A DNA stretch of 64,000 nucleotides from an uncultured Lachnospiraceae bacterium. GTDB lineage: Bacteria; Bacillota; Clostridia; Lachnospirales; Lachnospiraceae. Below, one piece after another: positions 17,244 to 24,363 of the stretch (within the stretch, counting starts at the first letter, position 1; each line of letters starts with the position of its first letter). The notes below the pieces were generated by a model. That model saw only the letters and a list, made by a program, of their open reading frames with translations. It was not told where the DNA came from and did not search any database. Position numbers and translations under genes: made by a program. The stretch is from assembly GCA_934294885.1 (NCBI GenBank), contig CAKRAK010000005.1, positions 35,513-99,512 on the forward strand, in the 5' to 3' direction.

Positions 17244-18950
17244 ATGAATTCAAATAATGTACGTTTGAGCAGAAACAACGAAACGGCACTGCAGCTCGTT
17301 ATTATTCTGACAGTGGTTCGTCTTGTGTTCAGTTTATTTGCAAAGAAAGAACTTTTTAGTACCACCTGGCTGGTGATTCAGGCTGTGTTATGTGTTGCAT
17401 TGATTGCAGGCTGCGTTGTGATGTATAAGCTGATGACAGACAGTGAGCTTGTAAAATTTATTGCCTGTGGGGGTTTTGTTGTTGTCGCTGCAATTTCAAT
17501 TTTTAATAATAATGAGGCGCATAATATTATTCCTTTGTGTGCATTGATTGTTGTTACTTTAACATATTTGGATGAGATGTTCAGTGCCATGTGTGCAGGA
17601 TTATGTGGTGTATTTCTGATTATAAAAACGATCATTATGTTTGTTAAAGTCGGTGCATCCATGGGAAGTATGTGGCTTGCAGCATTGCTTTTGTTCGGTG
17701 TTATGACATATATCTTATATGTAACAGCATCTAATGTAGTCAGAATGCAGCAGACAGACCAGCAGGAAATACAATATCATCTGATGTATCAGGAAGAGGT
17801 TACCCAGAATATGGTTGGGGTTGTAAATGATGGTAATCAGCATATTGAGGCATTGCAGACAACCCTGGATAATTTCCATGCCGCAACAGAAGAGGTTGCC
17901 CGTAGTGTAGATGCGATTTCCCACAGTGTAACGGAGACGGCATTAAATATTGAAAACCAGACGGATATGACCGCTCAGATTCAGGAAATTATAGATCAAC
18001 TGATTGAAGTAAAGGATCGCACCGTTTCTTCTGCAAATCAGGCAGTATCGGCAACGGAAACCGGTGGAAAGCTGGTTGCTCAGTTGAAGGAGAAGTCTGC
18101 AGATATTGCCATAACCAATCAAAATGTTACAGAGGTGGCAATGGAATTGCAATCTAAAATTGAATCCGCAGAGGAAATTACCCAGTTGATTTATCAGGTA
18201 TCTTCCCAGACCAACCTTCTTGCATTGAATGCATCCATAGAGGCTGCAAGAGCGGGAGAAGCCGGACGGGGATTTTCTGTTGTTGCTGACGAGATTCGAA
18301 AGCTGGCAGATAATACAAAGCAGTCTATTGATAAAATCACGGAATTGTTACAGGGTATTACAGAATTATCCAACCACACAGCGAAGCTGGTCAATAATTC
18401 TGTAAAGGCATCGGATGCTCAGGCGGAATATATTGATGAGGTTACTAATGCATTCGAAAGTATTTCCGGAGTGGTAGAAGAGCTTCATGGCAATATGTCC
18501 AGTCTGGATAGTCTGAGTACGAATTTAAGTGAAAGTAATAATGTAATCATTGATAGTCTGATGAATCAGCAGGCAGCCAGTGAAGAGATGGCGGCAAATG
18601 CACAGTCATCGGCTGATTTAAGCCAGAGTAATCTGGATGATCTGACAAATGTTATCGGCGAGTTAGATGAAATTGCCCGGATTATCGGCAGTTTGAGGGA
18701 GATTGAAGGAATGGAAGATGTTGAGGCTCCTTCCAAGGAGGCACCAATTCCAGAGGTGCCGGCACCGGAGACCGCTGGTTTTCAACCGGAGGCTTCATTT
18801 GAGGAACCTTGGGAAGCAGAACCGGATATGGAGCTTGAGGAGGCTGAATCGGAAGAAGTTCCGGATGAAGCTCCGATTGGCTTTACGCCACCAAGTCCGG
18901 AAAGTCTGATGAACGGAGATTATGATGACGACTGGGGCGAGAAGCTCTAA
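17244..18950 (+). CDS. Methyl-accepting chemotaxis protein with multi-pass membrane N-terminus
   Basis: The N-terminal ~160 residues form five to six hydrophobic segments with short loops and no large periplasmic sensor domain, so sensing is likely in or at the membrane. From about residue 180 the protein is a long coiled coil; the highly conserved hairpin tip reads LIYQVSSQTNLLALNASIEAARAGEAGRGFSVVADEIRKLA in part, the CheA/CheW contact site. The C-terminal ~60 residues are acidic and proline-rich. ATG at 17244 is preferred over the adjacent GTG at 17241 (AAAGGGG site nine bases upstream). It follows the dehydratase-like gene by 27 bases. A GRI-like tethered receptor pentapeptide is not seen. 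Confidence 0.9.
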   Translation: MNSNNVRLSRNNETALQLVIILTVVRLVFSLFAKKELFSTTWLVIQAVLCVALIAGCVVMYKLMTDSELVKFIACGGFVVVAAISIFNNNEAHNIIPLCALIVVTLTYLDEMFSAMCAGLCGVFLIIKTIIMFVKVGASMGSMWLAALLLFGVMTYILYVTASNVVRMQQTDQQEIQYHLMYQEEVTQNMVGVVNDGNQHIEALQTTLDNFHAATEEVARSVDAISHSVTETALNIENQTDMTAQIQEIIDQLIEVKDRTVSSANQAVSATETGGKLVAQLKEKSADIAITNQNVTEVAMELQSKIESAEEITQLIYQVSSQTNLLALNASIEAARAGEAGRGFSVVADEIRKLADNTKQSIDKITELLQGITELSNHTAKLVNNSVKASDAQAEYIDEVTNAFESISGVVEELHGNMSSLDSLSTNLSESNNVIIDSLMNQQAASEEMAANAQSSADLSQSNLDDLTNVIGELDEIARIIGSLREIEGMEDVEAPSKEAPIPEVPAPETAGFQPEASFEEPWEAEPDMELEEAESEEVPDEAPIGFTPPSPESLMNGDYDDDWGEKL

Positions 18951-18974
18951 CAGGAACAGAAGATGAAAGTATGG

Positions 18975-19014
18975 AAGGATTGAATTCTTTTGGGAATTGA
19001 ATCCTTCTCTTTTA
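18975..19014 (+). terminator. Terminator after the chemotaxis receptor gene
   Basis: A 13-base inverted repeat with one mismatch (AAGGATTGAATTC at 18975-18987, GAATTGAATCCTT at 18994-19006) followed by CTCTTTTATT. Confidence 0.75.
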
Positions 19015-19034
19015 TTCTTCTTTATTTAAACTGT

Positions 19035-19062
19035 TTGTTCAGGCATTTGCACAAATTATGAT
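19035..19062 (+). promoter_or_regulatory. Candidate promoter of the small gene at 19116
   Basis: TTGTTC (19035-19040), 16-base spacer, TATGAT (19057-19062), placed 54 bases before the start codon. Confidence 0.4.
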
Positions 19063-19115
19063 AGTTATCACGGAAATATCCAATGCCTTACAGGAGAGCA
19101 CAGAGAGGAGACAGA

Positions 19116-19391
19116 ATGTTTCGCGTTTGGGGAAAATTAATAAAAGATAATCATTTAGTAAAGGATTCCGTTGTGGTGGTAGACGATATGTCATTAAGCA
19201 GAACGAAAAAGACATACGCCGCTTTGGATATGTTATGCCGGGAATTTGATCTGGCAAGACCCATTTGGTTAGAGTCCAATAAGAAAGATTTTATAAGAGT
19301 GGCAAAGACACGGTTTACTCAGGACAGCTTTATTGAAACGATTCCCTTTGATTATCTGGAGTTTCAGGTAATAGAAGAGGATTACGGATGA
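19116..19391 (+). CDS. Small conserved-looking protein of unknown function
   Basis: 91 residues, soluble, no signal peptide or membrane segment. It starts MFRVWGKLIKDNHLVKDSVVV and ends in an acidic tail (EEDYG). Start chosen at 19116 because GAGAGGAG lies about 8 bases upstream; eleven more codons upstream lack a site. I do not recognise the family. The pattern of alternating hydrophobic strand (KDSVVVVDD), helix (TYAALDMLCREFDL) and strand (RPIWLES) suggests a compact alpha/beta fold. It lies alone between a terminator and the htrA leader, so it seems to be its own unit or to lead into htrA. Confidence 0.7.
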   Translation: MFRVWGKLIKDNHLVKDSVVVVDDMSLSRTKKTYAALDMLCREFDLARPIWLESNKKDFIRVAKTRFTQDSFIETIPFDYLEFQVIEEDYG

Positions 19392-19457
19392 CACAAAATT
19401 AATACAGGATATTCACATTTTTGTCACATTCGGTTGATAGTATAACTCTTGAAAGTA

Positions 19458-19471
19458 AACAATATATTGTT
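19458..19471. promoter_or_regulatory. Perfect palindrome upstream of htrA
   Basis: AACAATATATTGTT is a perfect 14-base palindrome, loosely bracketed by CTTGAA (left) and TTCAAG (right), thirty bases before the htrA start. It could be an operator, but no clear promoter core could be fixed around it. Confidence 0.4.
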
Positions 19472-19500
19472 CAAGTAAGTTATAGAAGGGTGGCTTTATT

Positions 19501-21000
19501 ATGGAAGAGAGTAATAACCAAAACAATAACCAAAATAATAACCAAGTCAGTACAACGGGATCAACGTATCATTACGGACCGAATGAAAGTCCATATAGCA
19601 GAGAGTCGATTAATGGTAACTACAGTTATCAGTATTATCAGCAGGATGCAGGTCAGAGTATGACCGATAATAAAGAAAAACGTAAAAAGAAAAAAGAAAA
19701 GCATTCTAAGGGCAACGGTAAAAAGGTTGCTGCCTTAGTAGGAAGTGCAGTTGCATTTGGATGCATTGCGGGTGCGGTAATGTTTGGTGTTACTGCAGTT
19801 GGTAATAAGGTGTTTAAGACAAAAACAGCGGTATCATCTACAGAGATTTCTCCTGTTACAACATCAACATCGGATTCTAATGCATCCACAAATCAGGATG
19901 TGGCAGACGTTGTAGAGAACGTAATGCCATCCATCGTATCTGTTACCAATACATCCGTACAGCGTGTCAGATCATGGTTCGAGTCATATGAACAGGAGGT
20001 TCAGGGAGCAGGCTCCGGTATCATTATCGGTCAGACTGACGGAGAAGTTTTGATTGCAACCAATAATCATGTTATAGATGGAGCAAAGGAGATTACCATT
20101 ACCTTCTGTGACGATGAATCAGTGGAAGCGACTGTAAAGGGAACAGATTCCATATCTGATCTGGCAGTTTTAGCAGTTAAGACATCCGATATGAAGGATG
20201 AGACAGTTGATAAGATAAAAGTAGCTGCATTAGGTTCTTCAGATGATTTACGTGTAGGAGAATCGGCCATTGCAATCGGTAATGCATTAGGTTACGGACA
20301 ATCTGTTACAGTAGGATATATCAGTGCATTGAACCGAGAGGTTGAGGCAGAGGATGCATCAACAATTAAGATGTTACAGACAGATGCAGCTATTAATCCG
20401 GGTAACAGTGGTGGTGCACTATTGAATGAAAAAGGTGAAGTGATTGGTATTAATTCCGCCAAATATGTAGACAGCACGGTAGAAGGTATGGGTTATGCAA
20501 TCCCAATTTCAGATGCGATTCCGATTATCAATGATTTGATGAATCAGGAAGTTATCGCAGATGACGAACAGGGTTATCTTGGAATACAGGGTAATGATAT
20601 TACAGACGAGTATGCAAGTGGATTTAATATGCCAAAGGGTGTCTATGTTGTTAAGATATTAGATGATTCCCCAGCCAGCTCATGTGGTCTGAAAGCAGGA
20701 GATGTTATTACAAAGATTGCAGGTCGTGAGATTTCCAGCATGGAAAATCTTCAGAGTGTTTTGTCTAACAAGAAAGCAGGAGAAGAGGTTGAGTTAGTAA
20801 TACAACGTAATAATGAAAAGGGCGAATACGAGGAGGTAACATTAAAGGTTACATTAGGAGCCAAAAAGGATATGCCGGATCAGGGTTCTTCCGATTCCTC
20901 AGATTCTTCCGATGAAGATACAACCACAGAGGAACAGTCTTCACAGCAAAAGATACCGGATGAGTTACAGGAGCAGTACGAATATTTCTTCGGTAATTAA
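19501..21000 (+). CDS. HtrA/DegP-like membrane-anchored serine protease with PDZ domain
   Basis: Extracytoplasmic quality-control protease. The 499-residue protein has an Asn/Gln-rich cytoplasmic N-terminus, a Lys-rich stretch (about 59-75), one membrane segment (about 76-100), a trypsin-like domain with His190 (NNHV), Asp220 (SISDLAVL) and Ser303 (NPGNSGGALL), and a PDZ domain (about 360-460, DSPASSCGLKAGDVITKIAGREI). The C-terminal tail is Ser/Asp/Glu-rich. Site AGAAGGG precedes the ATG by 10 bases. Single PDZ and N-terminal anchor are typical of Gram-positive HtrA/YyxA proteins. Followed by a strong terminator. Confidence 0.93.
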   Translation: MEESNNQNNNQNNNQVSTTGSTYHYGPNESPYSRESINGNYSYQYYQQDAGQSMTDNKEKRKKKKEKHSKGNGKKVAALVGSAVAFGCIAGAVMFGVTAVGNKVFKTKTAVSSTEISPVTTSTSDSNASTNQDVADVVENVMPSIVSVTNTSVQRVRSWFESYEQEVQGAGSGIIIGQTDGEVLIATNNHVIDGAKEITITFCDDESVEATVKGTDSISDLAVLAVKTSDMKDETVDKIKVAALGSSDDLRVGESAIAIGNALGYGQSVTVGYISALNREVEAEDASTIKMLQTDAAINPGNSGGALLNEKGEVIGINSAKYVDSTVEGMGYAIPISDAIPIINDLMNQEVIADDEQGYLGIQGNDITDEYASGFNMPKGVYVVKILDDSPASSCGLKAGDVITKIAGREISSMENLQSVLSNKKAGEEVELVIQRNNEKGEYEEVTLKVTLGAKKDMPDQGSSDSSDSSDEDTTTEEQSSQQKIPDELQEQYEYFFGN

Positions 21001-21013
21001 ATATTGATTTTAG

Positions 21014-21057
21014 AATCCCCGAATGATTCCGTTACAGGAAGGATTCGGGGATTTTTT
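21014..21057 (+). terminator. Terminator of htrA
   Basis: Perfect 11-bp stem AATCCCCGAAT (21014-21024) with ATTCGGGGATT (21043-21053) followed by T residues. Confidence 0.92.
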
Positions 21058-21177
21058 TGTTGTATAAAATATAAAAAAATGAAAAATATAGAATGAAACT
21101 GGATTTTATTTTTTTAATGGTATATAATAATGGAGGGTTTTTATAATGTAATTAGGGTTAAAACCGGGGAGTAACAG

Positions 21178-23487
21178 ATGAAAAAACGAATGAATATTGC
21201 ATTATGTGTTGGCATGATTGAAAACGCATTTTCTTACTCCATTATAGATGGGGCTATGTTAGGAGCAAAAGATATTGATGCGAATTTGTATATCCTGCCG
21301 GTAGGTATTGTGAATGCACAGTACGATAATAGCGGTGCGAATTATTATCGATATCAATATAACACGTTGTGCTCGTTGATTTCTGAAAAGTCAATAGATG
21401 TCGTGGTTCTTGAATACGGAACGATAACTTCTTTTTTGAATCAGGAACAAAAGGCAGAGTTTTTAAGTCAGATTGGAGATATTCCGATTGTTTTGATTGC
21501 CGGAGAATATCCGGGATATTCCAGTGTCTGTGTTGATAATCAAACGGGACTATGTGAGATTATCCGGTATTTACGTGAAGAAAAACAATGTACAAAGATT
21601 GGTTTTGTCAGTGGACCGAAAACCAGTCAGGATGCCCGCGAAAGACTGGATGTATACAAGAGTATGGTAGAGAAGTATCAGCTTCCTTTAGGGGATGACT
21701 GGATCGTTTACGGCAATTTCTCTGAGTTTTCGGAGACTGCCGTAGAGGAATTGTTAGAAAACCATCCGGATGTGGAGGCTATTGTTTGTGCTAACGATCA
21801 GATGGCGTCCGGTTGTTATAAGACACTGAAAAAGCATCATTTAGAACCGGGCAAAGATGTTTTTGTAACCGGCTTTGATGATAGTTCTGTTTGTATGCTG
21901 TTAGAACCGCATCTGACCAGCGTGAAAGCGGACACAAAGGAATTGGGTTATCTTGCAGTAAAGGAATGTGAGCGGGTTGTTGGAAAAAAATTGGTAACCA
22001 GCTCGATTTCTACAAAGATGGTTCTTAGAGAGTCAGTAGGATCAATTGATGATTCTATCGTTGTAGATGACGCGGTTGGGGATGAAGATACTCCTGATTT
22101 CGTACAGAATCTAGCCGATAGGACGTTTAAAAAATATTTCTGTAATTATTTTGAAAGTAAAGAGACCACCAGAATGAAGACTCTGGTAAATCGTTATTTT
22201 TCATATTTCTTTCAGCTTGTGGATGGGGATGGCCGCCTGCATTTGGATTCAAAGGAATTTTCGGAAGCGTATCAGGAATTTGGTCTTACTTATCAGCATG
22301 GATATATCGGTATGGTTGATTTTATTTCCATCATTTATATGTTGTATCATTGCATTAATCATAAGATCAAATCTGAAAAAGACAGTCTGCTGTTAGTTGA
22401 AGAAATTTCAGACATGAATCAGTTATTTATTTCCAATATTACCAAACAGCAATTGGCAGATGAGGAGAAAACCAAGATTTTCGAGGTTTCATTAACCAAT
22501 ATTACAAGAGATATGTTACAGAACTCAGATTCTGATGAGAAGATATACGGAACTGTTTTAGAAAAGCTAAAAGATATGGGATTCCGTTCGGCATACATTT
22601 TCCTCTATGAGGAACCGGTATCTCACATGTGTGAGGATATATGGGAAGGAAAAGATGATATATGCGTCGGAGCTTTTTATAATAATGACCAGGTGGAGTT
22701 ATATTCCAAGAATGAGAAGATGATACCTATAAGCAGGTTGTTTGTTTCCGATATTTTACCGAATGACCGACAGGTGAGTATGCTGGTTATGCCGCTGTTT
22801 TCCGGAACGGAGCAGTATGGTCTGATTTTTACCGAGTCCGGTTTGGAGTATTTCCGGTATGCTTCTCAGATTGTCTGTCAGGTAGGTGTGTCGGTAGATG
22901 TACTTACGATTATAAAAAAACAGAACAGGATCAAGCAGGCATTAGAGAAAAATCTTGCTTTGATGGAAGAGAACAACAAAGTGTTGGATGCCATGAGTCA
23001 TACGGATGCATTAACGGGTATTTATAACCGTAGAGGATATGAAGATAAGGTAAGGGCTCTTCTGGCAGATCCGGCAAATTACGGAAAAAGGGCACTTACT
23101 TTATACGGTGATATGGATTGCCTTAAAGTCGTGAATGATGAGTTTGGACATGATGAAGGCGATTTCTCTTTAAAAACCATTGCGGATACATTGCGGGATT
23201 CGTTTCAAAGTACAGCTGTGGTTGCCAGAATGGGAGGAGATGAATTTGCCGCATTTGCATTTGTTCCCTCAGAGCATTACTCTGAGAAAGTCAAAAAACG
23301 CATACGAAGTATTTTGATGGAAAAGAACATTAATGATAAACCATATTACGTGAATATGAGTCTTGGTACTCATGAGTTCGTGATTACTGAGAACAGCGAT
23401 TTCGAGGAACTGTTGGGGAAAGCCGATGAGGAGCTGTACAAAGAAAAGAAGAACAAAATAAAAGTTGTATACAAAGAGAAAAAATAA
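21178..23487 (+). CDS. LacI-type ligand-binding domain fused to a GGDEF diguanylate cyclase
   Basis: 769 residues without signal peptide or membrane segments, so the sensor is cytosolic. Residues 1-290 resemble the periplasmic-binding-protein fold of LacI/GalR effector domains (NIALCVGMIENAFSYSIIDGAMLGAK; IVCANDQMASGCYKTL; VFVTGFDDS) but no helix-turn-helix precedes it. A middle helical and GAF-like region (about 300-600) leads to a GGDEF domain (about 600-765) with an intact GGDEF at 686-690, so c-di-GMP synthesis is expected. I see no RxxD inhibitory site in the expected place five residues before GGDEF. A small sugar or nucleoside may be the signal; unproven. Own terminator follows. Confidence 0.88.
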   Translation: MKKRMNIALCVGMIENAFSYSIIDGAMLGAKDIDANLYILPVGIVNAQYDNSGANYYRYQYNTLCSLISEKSIDVVVLEYGTITSFLNQEQKAEFLSQIGDIPIVLIAGEYPGYSSVCVDNQTGLCEIIRYLREEKQCTKIGFVSGPKTSQDARERLDVYKSMVEKYQLPLGDDWIVYGNFSEFSETAVEELLENHPDVEAIVCANDQMASGCYKTLKKHHLEPGKDVFVTGFDDSSVCMLLEPHLTSVKADTKELGYLAVKECERVVGKKLVTSSISTKMVLRESVGSIDDSIVVDDAVGDEDTPDFVQNLADRTFKKYFCNYFESKETTRMKTLVNRYFSYFFQLVDGDGRLHLDSKEFSEAYQEFGLTYQHGYIGMVDFISIIYMLYHCINHKIKSEKDSLLLVEEISDMNQLFISNITKQQLADEEKTKIFEVSLTNITRDMLQNSDSDEKIYGTVLEKLKDMGFRSAYIFLYEEPVSHMCEDIWEGKDDICVGAFYNNDQVELYSKNEKMIPISRLFVSDILPNDRQVSMLVMPLFSGTEQYGLIFTESGLEYFRYASQIVCQVGVSVDVLTIIKKQNRIKQALEKNLALMEENNKVLDAMSHTDALTGIYNRRGYEDKVRALLADPANYGKRALTLYGDMDCLKVVNDEFGHDEGDFSLKTIADTLRDSFQSTAVVARMGGDEFAAFAFVPSEHYSEKVKKRIRSILMEKNINDKPYYVNMSLGTHEFVITENSDFEELLGKADEELYKEKKNKIKVVYKEKK

Positions 23488-23524
23488 CAAAAAGTTCAGG
23501 TTAATTCCTGAACTTTTTGTTATT
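23486..23524 (+). terminator. Terminator of the LacI-GGDEF gene
   Basis: Perfect 15-bp stem AACAAAAAGTTCAGG (23486-23500) with CCTGAACTTTTTGTT (23507-23521), overlapping the stop codon region. Confidence 0.9.
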
Positions 23525-23528
23525 TCTA

Positions 23529-23581
23529 TTGACAATTGCAATAAAGTTTATATAATAAATACTTGCCTAAGGAAAGTATTT
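23529..23581 (+). promoter_or_regulatory. MarR-operon promoter with overlapping operator-like inverted repeat
   Basis: TTGACA (23529-23534), 16-base spacer, TATAAT (23551-23556): a near-consensus sigma-A promoter. Immediately downstream AAATACTT (23557-23564) and AAGTATTT (23574-23581) form a perfect 8-bp inverted repeat with a 9-base gap covering the start point. That geometry suits autorepression by the MarR protein encoded next. Confidence 0.8.
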
Positions 23582-23625
23582 TGATGAAAGGACAAAATAG
23601 TACCGAAAGGGGAAAGAGGTAATTT

Positions 23626-24096
23626 ATGGGAGAACATCAGGAAATAATAGAGGAGTTCTATAATACCCTGCGACGGTTTCACAATAGTAAACCAAAGTTC
23701 AAGGGGGATGGCGATTTGGCAAATGTTGAATTTTTTATGTTGATGGGATTGTCTGTATTAATAGATATGAAAAACGACGGTGAACAGAAAAAGGATGTTA
23801 CCTTAGGGGATATCATGAGGATGAGCGGTATGTCGGTTTCGGCAGCATCCAAAAAAATCAGTATATTGGAAAAAAAAGGATATATTCACCGGGAGACATC
23901 AAAAACAGACAGGCGGAGTATTTCTCTTAAGCTTACGGAAAAGGGTAAAGAAATATGTGAAGAGGAAAAAAAGAAAAAACGCGTATTTATAGAACGGCTG
24001 ATTGCGGAAATGGGAGACGAGAATATGAAACTGCTGTTAGAGTTATCCAATCGTGCATTTGATATCATGGAAAATATGGATTGTTCCGAGAAATGA
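23626..24096 (+). CDS. MarR-family transcriptional regulator
   Basis: 156 residues with a winged helix-turn-helix at about 55-120: TLGDIMRMSGMSVSAASKKISILEKKGYIHRETSKTDRRSISLKLTEKG in order shows the recognition helix and the wing with the D-x-R-S/x motif. Such regulators commonly repress drug-export genes and respond to phenolic or lipophilic ligands. The ABC exporter pair lies downstream, separated by the palindromic element. The operator-like repeat over its own promoter supports autoregulation of the whole unit. AAAGAGG is the ribosome site. Confidence 0.92.
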   Translation: MGEHQEIIEEFYNTLRRFHNSKPKFKGDGDLANVEFFMLMGLSVLIDMKNDGEQKKDVTLGDIMRMSGMSVSAASKKISILEKKGYIHRETSKTDRRSISLKLTEKGKEICEEEKKKKRVFIERLIAEMGDENMKLLLELSNRAFDIMENMDCSEK

Positions 24097-24120
24097 ATTT
24101 GACCACTGCGTTTAACAGGT

Positions 24121-24330
24121 AATTGCAAAACCCATGCAACCTTCCTTTATTTGTGCAAAATTTAATATGATATATCGCAGGCACGCTTGCGCTTCATTCC
24201 GCACATAGCGGTACTAAACTTAGGATGCGCTTACGCTTTCCTTCGTTAAGTACCGATGTGCTACCAGAGCCTGCTTATATATCATATTAAATTTTGCACA
24301 ATTAATGACAATCCAAAGGGTTTTGCAATT
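24121..24330. mobile_element. ~210-bp palindromic MITE-like element, copy 1
   Basis: Outer 13-bp perfect inverted repeats AATTGCAAAACCC (24121-24133) and its complement (24318-24330); inner 23-bp perfect inverted repeats at 24153-24175 and 24277-24299 (core GCAAAATTTAATATGATAT). Inside are diverged arms with CAGGC, GCACAT and GGTACT. A second copy lies at 53256-53469 in the opposite orientation. No reading frame of note is present. It separates the MarR gene from the ABC genes and could fold into a long hairpin in the transcript. Confidence 0.88.
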
Positions 24331-24363
24331 CCCTGACAGAGCTTAAATCGGAAAGGAGTAAAG

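Noticed and set aside
24121..24330. Element as an insertion sequence
   Set aside because: No transposase frame or remnant can be read within 210 bases; MITE-like is the strongest label supported.
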